Shown: piece after piece, positions 10,203 to 18,720 of the stretch | Position numbering within the stretch: the first letter of the stretch is position 1 | How the letters are laid out: each line of letters starts with the position of its first letter | Assembly: GCA_028278625.1 (NCBI GenBank) | Contig: JANQDY010000125.1 | Location: 1 to 47,210, forward strand | DNA: 47,210 nt | Origin: Thermodesulfobacteriota bacterium | GTDB taxonomy: Bacteria > Desulfobacterota > DSM-4660 > Desulfatiglandales > Desulfatiglandaceae | Reading direction: 5' to 3' | Translations under genes and position numbers: made by a program | The notes under the pieces: model-generated | Seen by the model: the letters and a program-made list of their open reading frames with translations, nothing else | Databases searched by the model: none | Told to the model about the DNA's origin: nothing

Positions 10203-12572
10203 ATGACCTTTGAGATCGCTTTGGTGTTGTCCATTCTGGCGACCGCCGTCCTTTTTCTGGTGACCGAATGGATACCCATGGAGGTGGTGGCGCTGTTGGT
10301 CCTAGGAAGCCTGGCGGTGACCGGCCTTGTAACGCCCGCTGATGCGCTCAATGGTTTCAGCAATCCGGCGGTGGTTACGGTCTGGGCGGTGTTCATCCTG
10401 AGTGGGGGGCTCACCAGGACCGGTGTGGGAAACATCATCGGCAGCCGGGTGGTGAGACTGGCTGGCGGAAGCGATTGGCGCCTTGTAATGATCGTGATGG
10501 TCGTGACGGGGCTGATGTCCGCTTTTATGAACAATGTGGCGGTGGCGGCCCTCATGCTGCCGGTGGCCATGGATATCTGCCGAAGTACCAAACGAAGCCC
10601 CTCGACGCTTCTGATGCCGCTTGCCTATGGGTCGCTTCTGGGAGGGCTGCTCACCCAGATCGGAACCCCGCCCAATATCCTGGTGAGCGCCCTGCTGCGG
10701 GAAAGGGGGCTTACTTCCTTCACCCTTTTCGATTTCACGCCGGTGGGCGCTTTTGTTTTCGTTTTTGGGGTCCTTTTCATGACCTTTCTGGGCCGGCGCC
10801 TGCTACCCCGGCACGATTTTTTGAAACATACCTCCAAAGCCTTTGAAGACGATGTTGATGCTTACTACGGCATGGGGGAACGTATCTTGTGGTTGGAAGT
10901 TCCCCTGGGATCGTCCCTGGCCGGAAAGACGTTGGCGGAGACGCGCATGGGGACGGTGATGGAGATGGATGTGGTTGCCATCACCCGGGAAAACCACAGC
11001 CTCCTGGCGCCGGGCCCGGAAGAGGTTCTGCACGGGGGAGACTTTCTGTTGGCCAAAGGGAGTCACGAAAGGTGGGAAGAATTGCGTCTTTGGGAGGGGA
11101 TCATTGATGGCATCAGGCCTGTTTCACCGGATGAAGTATTTACCCGGAAGATACGGCTGGCTGAATTAACCCTGGGGCCGGACGCCATTTTGAACGGCAA
11201 AACCCTCAATGAAATGGATTTCAGGAACCGGTTTCAGGCGGTGGTTCTGGCCCTCCGCCGAGATGGAAAAATCAGGCGGGCGAACCTGCAGGATCATCTT
11301 CTCCAGGCCGAAGATACCCTACTGGTTCAGGGAAGCAGGGAGAGTATTCGATCCCTTTCAGCTGCCACCGGCCTAAACTGCGTGGAAATGCCTCAGAAGG
11401 CACTGCACAAAGAGTACCAGCTCCATGAGCGCCTTGTGGTTCTGACCATCAAGCCCGGGTCGCCCCTTGAAAACAAGGCGTTGAAAGAGAGCCGCCTTGC
11501 CGAGGTACTGGGAATGCGCGTTTTGTGCATCGTCCGCACAGATGGTGCCTTTTGCATGCCGGAAGCCGCTGAAACCCTTCTGCCGGGGGATCAGTTGATC
11601 ATGGAAGGGCGCATGGGCTCCCTCCCTGTTCTGCGCGGTTTCCTGGAAATGACGGTGAAGGATGGCAAAACTCCGCTTCTAAAAACCCTTGTTTCAGATC
11701 AAATCGGCATGGTGGAAACCATCCTTTCCCCCCACGCCACCCTTGCGGGAAAGACCCTGCGGCAGCTTCATTTCAGAGAGAAATTCGGACTGAGGGTACT
11801 GGCCATCTGGCGTCGCGGCAAGGCGTACGCCACCAACCTGCGGGATATGGCCCTTGATTTTGGTGATGCGCTGCTCCTCTACGGAAAAAGGGAACGGTTG
11901 TATATGCTGGGGAGGGAAAACGATTTCATCGTACTGACGCAATCGGCCCAGGAATCCCCCAGGCTGGAGAAGGCGCCCCTTTCGGCCGCCCTCATGGGGG
12001 CCACCTTTATTCCGGTCATTCTGGGCCTGATCCCCATTTACATTGCCACGGTGATCGGGGCGGCCCTGATGGTGCTTTGCCGCTGTCTGACCATGGAAGA
12101 AGCCTACCGTGCCATTGAATGGAAGGTGGTCTTCCTGATCGCCGGTATGTTCCCTCTGGGGACAGCCCTGGATCGGTCGGGGGCCGCCAGGTTTCTGGCC
12201 GAAGGCGTGGTGTCCGCGGTGGGGCCATGGGGGCCCATGGCGGTATTGCTGGCCCTGGTGGCACTGACTTTCTTAGCCACCTGCATCATCCCCACCGCCG
12301 CCCTGGTATTGCTGCTGGCTCCCATTATTCTAAACACAAGCCAGGAGATGGGCGTCACTCCCTATGGTTTTATGATGGGGATGTCCATGGCCGCCTCGGC
12401 CAGTTTTATGACCCCCATCTCTCATCCGGCCAACCTTCTGGTGATGGGGCCCGGAGGTTACAACTTCAAGGATTTCATGAAGGTCGGTGGGCTGCTCACC
12501 CTGGTGGTGCTGATTGTCATCATGCTGGTGGTGCCGGTCTTCTGGCCCCTTTCTCCGATTTCCAATGGATAG
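10203..12572 (+). CDS. DASS/SLC13-family permease with four RCK_C (TrkA-C) domains
   Basis: This 789-residue inner-membrane transporter has a split membrane part. The N-terminal half spans residues 1-205 (TEWIPMEVVALL; GGLLTQIGTPPNIL, the SLC13-like re-entrant motif). The C-terminal half spans about 590-785 (FMTPISHPANLLVMGPG). Between them lie four tandem RCK_C domains at about 225-295, 310-385, 400-480 and 495-570; two carry the typical L-x-GKTL opening. DASS transporters move dicarboxylates, sulfate or related anions with Na+ or H+. RCK_C domains usually bind nucleotides or ions and gate transport. Relatives with two such domains are common, so four is at the high end. The substrate cannot be assigned; sulfate or an organic dianion fits the family. 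Confidence 0.9.
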   Translation: MTFEIALVLSILATAVLFLVTEWIPMEVVALLVLGSLAVTGLVTPADALNGFSNPAVVTVWAVFILSGGLTRTGVGNIIGSRVVRLAGGSDWRLVMIVMVVTGLMSAFMNNVAVAALMLPVAMDICRSTKRSPSTLLMPLAYGSLLGGLLTQIGTPPNILVSALLRERGLTSFTLFDFTPVGAFVFVFGVLFMTFLGRRLLPRHDFLKHTSKAFEDDVDAYYGMGERILWLEVPLGSSLAGKTLAETRMGTVMEMDVVAITRENHSLLAPGPEEVLHGGDFLLAKGSHERWEELRLWEGIIDGIRPVSPDEVFTRKIRLAELTLGPDAILNGKTLNEMDFRNRFQAVVLALRRDGKIRRANLQDHLLQAEDTLLVQGSRESIRSLSAATGLNCVEMPQKALHKEYQLHERLVVLTIKPGSPLENKALKESRLAEVLGMRVLCIVRTDGAFCMPEAAETLLPGDQLIMEGRMGSLPVLRGFLEMTVKDGKTPLLKTLVSDQIGMVETILSPHATLAGKTLRQLHFREKFGLRVLAIWRRGKAYATNLRDMALDFGDALLLYGKRERLYMLGRENDFIVLTQSAQESPRLEKAPLSAALMGATFIPVILGLIPIYIATVIGAALMVLCRCLTMEEAYRAIEWKVVFLIAGMFPLGTALDRSGAARFLAEGVVSAVGPWGPMAVLLALVALTFLATCIIPTAALVLLLAPIILNTSQEMGVTPYGFMMGMSMAASASFMTPISHPANLLVMGPGGYNFKDFMKVGGLLTLVVLIVIMLVVPVFWPLSPISNG

Positions 12573-12583
12573 GGGAATGACCC

Positions 12584-13429
12584 ATGATAATGGCGGCGAA
12601 ATTTCGCCGCAAAGCGGTTATTGATATAAAAAGGATGAAATGGATCATGCGCGTGATGACATTTAATCTTCGGTTTGAAAACGATCGGGATGGCCAAAAC
12701 TCTTGGATTTGCCGGCGTGATCTGGTGGTGAATCTGATTAAAGAACACGGCCCGGATATTCTGGGGACCCAGGAAGGGCGCGTATCACAATTGACATACC
12801 TTGATGAGCAGCTGACACAATACGAAATTCACACCCCGTCACGGGTCCTGGATGACACCTGCCAGTATCCCACCCTCTTTTTTCGAAAAGGGCGGTTTCG
12901 CATCCTGAAAGGGGAAGAATTCTGGCTGTCCAGAACACCCAATGTCCATCGAAGCAAAAACTGGGACAGCGCCTTTCCCCGGATGATGAGCACCGCCAAG
13001 GCAGCGGACCTGACATCAGGCCGGGTGTTTCAGGCGGCCGTCACCCATCTGGATCACATGGGCAAAAAGGCGCGTCTGTGCCAGGCCCAGATTATCGCCC
13101 GGTGGGTTCAGGATGAAAATGTTCCCGTAATTCTCATGGGAGATTTCAATGACGGACCGGCTTCCAGGACCCATGCGGCCCTTGCAAACAGGGAAACGGG
13201 CCTTTCGGATACCTGGCAGGTGCTGGGCCACGGGGAAGGAAGTGAATATTTTACCCATCATGCTTTCAGTGGTGTGCCCCAGAAAGATCGCATCGACTGG
13301 ATATTGATCAGCAGGTCCTTTACCCCGGTAAATGCACGAATGGTTCACGACCACTTGGAGGGTCGTTACGCTTCCGACCATTTTCCCTATTACGCGGATC
13401 TGAAATGGGGGAGCCCGGAACGGATGTAA
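12584..13429 (+). CDS. Endonuclease/exonuclease/phosphatase family protein
   Basis: This protein of up to 281 residues has the EEP fold. Signature elements in order are MTFNLRFEND, DILGTQEG (metal-binding Glu), VTHLDHMG, LMGDFNDGP and a C-terminal YASDHFPYYADL (catalytic His). The family cleaves phosphodiesters in nucleic acids, lipids or small molecules; with no signal peptide it is probably cytosolic. The start is ambiguous. ATG 12584 has AGGGG 8 nt upstream, but its extra 21 residues overlie a perfect 18-bp palindrome (12593-12610). ATG 12647, just before the conserved MTFNLR, fits the family better and has AAGGA 11 nt upstream. Confidence 0.85.
   Translation: MIMAAKFRRKAVIDIKRMKWIMRVMTFNLRFENDRDGQNSWICRRDLVVNLIKEHGPDILGTQEGRVSQLTYLDEQLTQYEIHTPSRVLDDTCQYPTLFFRKGRFRILKGEEFWLSRTPNVHRSKNWDSAFPRMMSTAKAADLTSGRVFQAAVTHLDHMGKKARLCQAQIIARWVQDENVPVILMGDFNDGPASRTHAALANRETGLSDTWQVLGHGEGSEYFTHHAFSGVPQKDRIDWILISRSFTPVNARMVHDHLEGRYASDHFPYYADLKWGSPERM
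12593..12610. other. Perfect 18-bp palindrome after the transporter gene
   Basis: The sequence GCGGCGAAATTTCGCCGC is an uninterrupted palindrome 20 bp after the transporter stop. It could be a hairpin that ends or stabilises the transporter mRNA, though no T-tract follows, or an operator for the next gene. If the next gene starts at 12647 it lies in untranslated leader. Confidence 0.4.
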
Positions 13430-13446
13430 TCCCTGAAACCGTGGCT

Positions 13447-14100
13447 TCAGTCCGACTGATTCAGCTCATGGAGCAGTTGGTCCGTTGTCCGCCGACGGCA
13501 GTATCCTTTGATGTGCGAAATGGCGGTGTCGTGCCGCTCCGGGGTGTAGGAAGCGCAGGCGTCGGTGATCAGGGTGACCAGGTAACCCAAATCGCAGGCA
13601 TCCCGGACCGTCGAACTGATGCACTGGTCGGTGATAAGGCCGCAAACCACGAGGAAATCGATATTCAAATTCCCGAGGACGTAGTGGATATTGGTGGAAA
13701 TGAAAACACTTGAGGAGGTTTTCGGAAAAACCATTTCATCCTCCACCGGACGGATGGCTTCCAGTACCTGAGCATCCCGGGAACCCTTGGGCACATTGAA
13801 ACCGGTGATCTTGTAATCCAGGCTGCGGTCCCGCCCGTCCCTGGTGAGGCTTTCAATGACGGTAAAGACCACCTCGATGCCGACCCCTCGGCAGGCTTTC
13901 TGCAGACGCCGCAAGTTGGGAATTACGATCCTGTCCAGACGGTGGAAAAAATAGGCATTCTGCGAGAGGGCCTGTTCCGGGGTCAGGCCCATTTCCCTGT
14001 ATTCTCCGCCATCCGGTCTGGCGTTGAAGTTCTGGACATCCACAAAGAGCAGGGCGGTCCGCGACGGGATCACGGGATTTTCCCGGCTGAGCGTTTCCAT
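13447..14100 (-). CDS. Isochorismatase-like cysteine hydrolase
   Basis: This is a 217-residue protein from ATG 14100, which has AAGGGG about 9 nt upstream; the frame is open further but the extension is low-complexity. The family triad is visible: Asp in LLFVDVQNF, Lys in VFPKTSSSVF and Cys in GLITDQCISSTVRDA. The family hydrolyses amides, N-carbamoyl compounds or vinyl ethers. It lies 17 bp downstream of a glutamine-synthetase-like gene on the same strand, so the two are very likely co-transcribed. This suggests a pathway that makes and breaks an amide or gamma-glutamyl bond; the substrate is unknown. Confidence 0.85.
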   Translation of the reverse strand: METLSRENPVIPSRTALLFVDVQNFNARPDGGEYREMGLTPEQALSQNAYFFHRLDRIVIPNLRRLQKACRGVGIEVVFTVIESLTRDGRDRSLDYKITGFNVPKGSRDAQVLEAIRPVEDEMVFPKTSSSVFISTNIHYVLGNLNIDFLVVCGLITDQCISSTVRDACDLGYLVTLITDACASYTPERHDTAISHIKGYCRRRTTDQLLHELNQSD

Positions 14101-14117
14101 TGCGCCATTCCCCTTGT

Positions 14118-15461
14118 TCAATATCTTTCCGCCAGCATGGCGACCTCTTCCTTTTGATCCAGATCCTTGAGCGCCTCCCACTCACTCTCCCGCACGGCCA
14201 TGAAGGATCGGAATAGCGGCTCTCCCAGGGCCGAGCGCAGCACTTCATCTCCTTTCAGGGCTTCGATGGCCTCACCCTGGCTCTGTGGCAGCAGATCAAT
14301 TCCCCTTTGCCGGCGCTCGGTCTCAGGGATCCTGCCGGGATCTACGGTGACCTCCTCCGGGAGTGGCAGTTGCCGCCTGATGCCGTCCAGGCCCGCGGCG
14401 ATGAGGGCGCCGAGAGCAAGATAGGGATTGGCGGTGGCGTCCACGGTTTTCACCTCGAAGCGGTCGGCCCGGGTACCACCCTGGTTTTTAAGGGCCCGTA
14501 TGGCACCCTCCCGGTTATCGTACCCCCAGGCGCGGAATGCGCCGGCCCAGAAATGGGGTCGGATCCGGCGGAAGGAGTTTTTGCTGGGTATGGTGATGGC
14601 CGTAAGGGCCTTGAGGTGATGGAGGATGCCGGCCAGGAAGGCAGCTGCTTCAGGCCCGAAACCGTGGGCCCCATGGGGATCGCCGGTAATGTTCTTCCCA
14701 TCCTTGACTAGGCTGAGATGAAGATGACACCCGGACCCGGCCTTGTCCTCGACGATCTTGGGCAAAAACGATGCGACCAGCCCGTGCCGGGCCGCCACGC
14801 CGCGCACCGTTTCACGGTAAAGAATCTGGCGGTCGGCCGCAATGGTGGCTTCTCCATGGCGGAAGGTCATCTCCTGCTGGCCGGGGCCCGACTCGGGGTG
14901 ATACCCTAGAACCGGAATATCTTGAGAATTGAGGGCGTCGGCCAGATCATTGACAAAGGCGGTTTGACGGTTCATAACGTCCGTGGCGCAAAAAACCGTA
15001 TCGTCCGTGGGCACAAGCTCTCCCCTATCATTACGATTCAAAAGAAAGAACTCGTTTTCAAACGCGGTATTGAGGGTCAGCCCCTCGTCCCCGAGGTCGG
15101 CTGCCTGCCGACGCAGAAAGCCCCGGGGACACTGATCCCAGACTTGGCCGGTGGGACCCACCACCATATCGCTCAACGCATGGGCATGGCCGGGTGCGAA
15201 GGGCAGGACCTTCAATGTGTCCCAGTCGGGCATGAGACGGACCTCGCCAACGGGCCCAAGCCCCGATTCCGGCACTACTGCGTCGTACATTACCGGTAAC
15301 GCCATTTGGGCCACACTGATGCCAATGCCGTTGGCGACAAGTTCTTCCAGACAGTTGAGATGGGCCGCCTTGGCACGAATGATGTTGGCATTGTCGCACC
15401 AGATGACCCGGACAAACTTGATCCGGGCCGATTTTAATAGTTGCTCGAGTGGTATTTGCAT
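14118..15461 (-). CDS. Glutamine-synthetase-like ligase (GlnA/PuuA superfamily)
   Basis: This is a 447-residue protein from ATG 15461, with TAGGGATG just upstream; a TTG at 15482 is less likely. Motifs of the GS fold appear in order: ENEFFLL, PGQQEMTFRHG (metal Glu), GSGCHLHLSL (His binding ATP or metal), NSFRRIRP and RFEVKTVDATANPYLALGALI. The length matches the shorter GS-like ligases that attach glutamate to amines or polyamines more than housekeeping GlnA. The N-terminal residue pattern is also divergent from GlnA. The gene is followed by an isochorismatase-like hydrolase. The likely reaction is ATP-dependent gamma-glutamylation of an amine, but the acceptor cannot be read. Confidence 0.85.
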   Translation of the reverse strand: MQIPLEQLLKSARIKFVRVIWCDNANIIRAKAAHLNCLEELVANGIGISVAQMALPVMYDAVVPESGLGPVGEVRLMPDWDTLKVLPFAPGHAHALSDMVVGPTGQVWDQCPRGFLRRQAADLGDEGLTLNTAFENEFFLLNRNDRGELVPTDDTVFCATDVMNRQTAFVNDLADALNSQDIPVLGYHPESGPGQQEMTFRHGEATIAADRQILYRETVRGVAARHGLVASFLPKIVEDKAGSGCHLHLSLVKDGKNITGDPHGAHGFGPEAAAFLAGILHHLKALTAITIPSKNSFRRIRPHFWAGAFRAWGYDNREGAIRALKNQGGTRADRFEVKTVDATANPYLALGALIAAGLDGIRRQLPLPEEVTVDPGRIPETERRQRGIDLLPQSQGEAIEALKGDEVLRSALGEPLFRSFMAVRESEWEALKDLDQKEEVAMLAERY

Positions 15462-15646
15462 GGTGTCATCCCTATTCCGCAATTCATATCAGATAGATCC
15501 CAAGGAGACAAATTGCCACATCCTTTTTGCCACACAGAATAACCCATCGGGTGTTTTCGGTCAAAGAGTATTGAGATTCATCGCCAACTGATGACGGACA
15601 AGGGAATCCCGGAAGTTTCGCCTGTGAATCATCCCTTTGGTATGCT

Positions 15647-15973
15647 ATGGATAGATTTATGACAACCCCGTTTACTTCGACCGTGAAAGACCTGATCAAA
15701 AAGATCCCCCATGGAAAGGTCTGCACATATGGCATGCTTGCCGCATGCGCCGGCAATCCAGGAGCCGCGAGACAGGTTGCGCGCATACTGCACTCCTCTT
15801 CAAGAAAAGAAGGGCTGCCGTGGCACCGGGTTGTCAATCGATTCGGAAGGATTTCACTCAAACGGCATCAAGGTTATGAAATCCAGAAGCAGCTGCTGAA
15901 AACAGAGGGCGTGCGTTTTGATGCCAGCGACACCATCTCTTTTGATTCATTTTTGTGGTTGCCCGGAGATTGA
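15647..15973 (+). CDS. Alkyltransferase-like protein (MGMT-fold, PWHR)
   Basis: This 108-residue protein has the MGMT DNA-binding domain: IPHGKVCTYGMLA, then a helix-turn-helix stretch ending GLPWHRVVNRFGRIS. The MGMT active-site motif PCHR is replaced by PWHR, which defines alkyltransferase-like proteins. These bind O6-alkylguanine without dealkylating it and hand it to nucleotide excision repair. The protein acts in the cytoplasm on DNA. ATG 15659 (MTTPF) is an alternative start. It heads a same-strand run of unrelated small genes. Confidence 0.85.
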   Translation: MDRFMTTPFTSTVKDLIKKIPHGKVCTYGMLAACAGNPGAARQVARILHSSSRKEGLPWHRVVNRFGRISLKRHQGYEIQKQLLKTEGVRFDASDTISFDSFLWLPGD

Positions 15974-15992
15974 TGCCAGGGAAACCATAAAA

Positions 15993-16103
15993 ATGAAGCA
16001 GATGGGGATCAACTGCGCCTCCGATCTATTGCATCTGGGTGAAGAACGGTTGGGAAAGCCGATAAATAGCGATGATGCGTGTGAGTTTCTCGTAGAACTT
16101 TAG
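15993..16103 (+). CDS. Small ORF of unknown function, possibly a remnant
   Basis: A 36-residue frame from ATG 15993 begins MKQMGINCASDLLHLGEERL and ends EFLVEL. The same frame is open further upstream but there it overlaps the end of the alkyltransferase-like gene. No good ribosome site precedes it. The composition looks protein-like, but I recognise no domain. It may be the C-terminal relic of a lost gene. Confidence 0.2.
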   Translation: MKQMGINCASDLLHLGEERLGKPINSDDACEFLVEL

Positions 16104-16126
16104 AGTATAAAAGCAACGATAGATCC

Positions 16127-16744
16127 ATGGAATACATGAGTACCTTAATTGCGGTGGCGTCAATATGGGCCATCGCCGCCATCACGCCAGGACCGAACTT
16201 CTTTATTACAGTTCATACCGCTATTTCAAAGACACGTCGCTTGTCTTTTTTTACTGTTTTGGGAGTTGTCACCGGTACGTTTATTTGGGCGGTATCAGGT
16301 TTCCTTGGGATTTCCATCATTTTTGAGATATCTCCTTTAATTTATCATACGCTTAAAATATTGGGTTCTTTTTATCTGATATATATCGGTATTGTTTTCT
16401 TTTTTAGAAACCAAGCTGAAAATAGTGCTAGAATAAGGAAAGACACGCCAAATGCACCAAGTTGTTTCAAAATGGGGCTTTTTACGAATTTGATAAACCC
16501 TAAAACGGCCGCATTTATGACAAGCCTGTTTGCAGCGACCATCCCGCCCAATGCCCCGTTTGACCTGGGTTCTCTTTGTGTGATCGTGATATGCGCCATA
16601 TCAGCTCTTTGGTATTCCATTGTTGCGTCATTATTATCATACAATAGGGTTCAAACAGCCTATCAAAGATGCAAACTCGCAATTGAGAGAATCGCAGGCG
16701 TGATTTTTATTTTCTTTGGGATAAAGTTGGCGACAACAGAATAG
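16127..16744 (+). CDS. LysE/RhtB-family amino-acid exporter
   Basis: This 205-residue membrane protein has five to six hydrophobic helices and the family signature ITPGPNFF near the N-terminus, with a conserved KTAAFMTSLF region in the middle. The family exports amino acids or related small solutes. The gene is visibly richer in A+T than its neighbours, which suggests separate acquisition. ATG 16136 is an alternative start. The substrate is unknown. Confidence 0.85.
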   Translation: MEYMSTLIAVASIWAIAAITPGPNFFITVHTAISKTRRLSFFTVLGVVTGTFIWAVSGFLGISIIFEISPLIYHTLKILGSFYLIYIGIVFFFRNQAENSARIRKDTPNAPSCFKMGLFTNLINPKTAAFMTSLFAATIPPNAPFDLGSLCVIVICAISALWYSIVASLLSYNRVQTAYQRCKLAIERIAGVIFIFFGIKLATTE

Positions 16745-16790
16745 ACTGACGCTTGCAACAATTCGTCCACCCAATCGATTTGGAGCGCAA

Positions 16791-17630
16791 ATGTTTGAAA
16801 CGTTAGAGACCATCAATGAACGGCCGGAACCGTTCCAGTTTTATACGGCAAGCGATTTATGGACCGATGAACATACGTCAAAGCAAATGCTCTCGTTCCA
16901 CTTGAACGAGGCCATCGACGTCTCTTCACGAAACGGGGAATTCATCAACAGATCCGTGGAATGGATCGCATCTCACTTCCACATCGGCACCGGCGCCAAA
17001 ATAGCTGATTTTGGCTGTGGTCCCGGATTGTACGCGGCACGTTTGGCGAAACGGGGGGGGAATGTGACGGGGATTGATTTTTCGGGAAGGTCCGTCCAAT
17101 ACGCAAGGGAAGTGGCGGTCCGGGAAGGGTTGAACATCAACTACGTGAATCAGAACTACCTGGAGTTTGAACCGGAAGACCGCTTTGACCTGGTATTGAT
17201 GATTATGTGTGATTTCTGCGCTCTCAGCCCGGAACAAAGAAGCGGCATTTTGAGAAAATTCAACAGGATTCTTAACCGGGGCGGTTCGGTGCTCCTCGAT
17301 GTTTATTCCCTGATGGCATTTAATCAAAAGGAAGAGGCCGCCACGTACCAGGTGAACCAGCTCAACGGATTCTGGTCCCCAAACAAGTATTATGGATTTG
17401 TGAATACCTTCAAGTACGGCCGGGAAAAGGTGATTCTTGACAAGTACACAATTGTCGAAGCAGATCGCATTAGAACCGTATACAACTGGCTGCAGTATTA
17501 CACCCCAAAGGAACTGGAGAGGGAATTTGAAACTGCGGCCTTTTCGGTTGAGGGATTTTATTCGGATGTCGCCGGAACCCCCTATGATCCGAAATCAAAG
17601 GAATTCGCCATTGTGGCAAAAAAAGTGTAG
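16791..17630 (+). CDS. Class I SAM-dependent methyltransferase
   Basis: This 279-residue cytosolic protein has motif I ADFGCGPGLYAARLAKRG, an acidic residue after strand 2 (VTGIDFS) and a post-motif region FDLVLMIMCDFCALSPEQR typical of small-molecule methyltransferases. The C-terminal half (about 180-279) forms a cap-like substrate domain. The substrate is unknown. It ends 11 bp before a GNAT gene on the same strand, so the two are likely co-transcribed. Confidence 0.85.
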   Translation: MFETLETINERPEPFQFYTASDLWTDEHTSKQMLSFHLNEAIDVSSRNGEFINRSVEWIASHFHIGTGAKIADFGCGPGLYAARLAKRGGNVTGIDFSGRSVQYAREVAVREGLNINYVNQNYLEFEPEDRFDLVLMIMCDFCALSPEQRSGILRKFNRILNRGGSVLLDVYSLMAFNQKEEAATYQVNQLNGFWSPNKYYGFVNTFKYGREKVILDKYTIVEADRIRTVYNWLQYYTPKELEREFETAAFSVEGFYSDVAGTPYDPKSKEFAIVAKKV

Positions 17631-17641
17631 ATCAACTTAAT

Positions 17642-18142
17642 ATGGTACTGCGATTTAGATCATTAGATGATCAGGAACCGGGAACCCTGTACAGATTGCT
17701 ATGCCGGAGCTACGCGGATCTCATTAAATCGGATCCCATTCATTGGGAACCCGAGGAAAGCAACTGGCATCGGTTTGATCGTGATGCATTTGAAAATCCG
17801 GGGACCATCGGTTCCTGTGTCTTTTTGAGTTGGCACGTTGGAGCGCTTGTCGGATTTGCATCATTCGATCCGCGGCAGGCCCCTGAAATCGGTGTTATCG
17901 GGCATAACTGCATTCTCCCCCGGTTTCGTGGGCGAGGTTTTGGCAGACAACAGGTAAATGAGATCCTTGATCGCTTCATGGATCTGGGAGTCCGGACAGC
18001 CATGGTAACAACGGGTGACAGTCCATTCTTCCTTCCGGCAAGGCGGATGTACCAATCCTGTGGGTTTCAGGAAATCTCCCGGGAACCCTGGGAAGGCGAC
18101 AAAACAGAGTACATTATCAACTACCGGAAAAAGATCGTATGA
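17642..18142 (+). CDS. GNAT-family N-acetyltransferase
   Basis: This 166-residue protein has the acetyl-CoA-binding motif RFRGRGFGRQQ (R/Q-x-x-G-x-G/A) at about residues 97-107. It is followed by the strand-helix elements of a GNAT fold (TAMVTTGDSPFFLPARRMYQSCGF). It probably acetylates a small molecule or protein N-terminus. It sits directly after the methyltransferase, and its C-terminus is complete. Confidence 0.8.
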   Translation: MVLRFRSLDDQEPGTLYRLLCRSYADLIKSDPIHWEPEESNWHRFDRDAFENPGTIGSCVFLSWHVGALVGFASFDPRQAPEIGVIGHNCILPRFRGRGFGRQQVNEILDRFMDLGVRTAMVTTGDSPFFLPARRMYQSCGFQEISREPWEGDKTEYIINYRKKIV

Positions 18143-18181
18143 CCAGAAATTCATCACCGTTTTTCATGGAAGAATCTTTTC

Positions 18182-18216
18182 GTTTTTTGTAAAAGGGTTT
18201 CAGGAAATCAGGCACT
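18182..18216 (+). repeat. 35-bp dispersed repeat, copy B
   Basis: This matches 61-95 at 31 of 35 positions without gaps, including a run of six T, AGGGTTT and a terminal AGGCACT. It lies between a GNAT stop and a thioesterase start, 20 bp before the start codon. Confidence 0.55.
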
Positions 18217-18236
18217 CATTGGATGGAAAAGGAATT

Positions 18237-18719
18237 ATGGCTTCACTGAATCCGGCGCACGTCCGCGAGGTGGTCAAGGCAATCAACCAAGGACCCTATT
18301 TCAGACATTTGTCAATGCCCGTTAAAGAGATCGGAACAGGCTATTCAATGGTCCAACTCAAGGTGGAAAATGAACACTTGAATCCATTTGGTGGGATACA
18401 CGGGGGTGTCTATGCGTCCGTCATCGACACGGCCGCCTACTGGTCCGTCTATTGTGAGCTGGGTGAAGATGTTGGATATATTTCCATTGACCTGAAAATT
18501 GATTATTTGGCCCCCACCAACTCCGGGATAATTCTAACAGAGGGACGAAGCATCAAGATCGGAAGATCCATGTGCCTGGCGGAAGCGACCGCCACCGACG
18601 AAGATGGCAAATGGCTGGCCCACGGGACATCAAAGATGATGGTAACGAAAGGGCTTCAGACAATTGAAAGTGCCCTCAACTTCACGGGGGTAGGGGCACT
18701 TCCTCCAAAATTCATATAA
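18237..18719 (+). CDS. PaaI-type hotdog thioesterase
   Basis: This 160-residue protein starts at ATG 18237, with AAAAGGA ending 3 nt upstream. It has the hotdog motif NPFGGIHGGVYASVIDTAAYW (HGG-x8-D type) and the central strand SIDLKIDYLAPT. The family hydrolyses acyl-CoA, often aryl- or short-chain thioesters, as a cytosolic tetramer. The frame is open upstream to 18015, but that part overlaps the previous GNAT gene and looks non-coding. A GNAT gene starts 1 bp after its stop, indicating an operon. Confidence 0.85.
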   Translation: MASLNPAHVREVVKAINQGPYFRHLSMPVKEIGTGYSMVQLKVENEHLNPFGGIHGGVYASVIDTAAYWSVYCELGEDVGYISIDLKIDYLAPTNSGIILTEGRSIKIGRSMCLAEATATDEDGKWLAHGTSKMMVTKGLQTIESALNFTGVGALPPKFI

Positions 18720-18720
18720 A

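Noticed and set aside
18015..18236. N-terminal extension of the thioesterase frame
   Set aside because: It overlaps the GNAT gene in another frame, contains the dispersed repeat and does not resemble the family; ATG 18237 has a good ribosome site.
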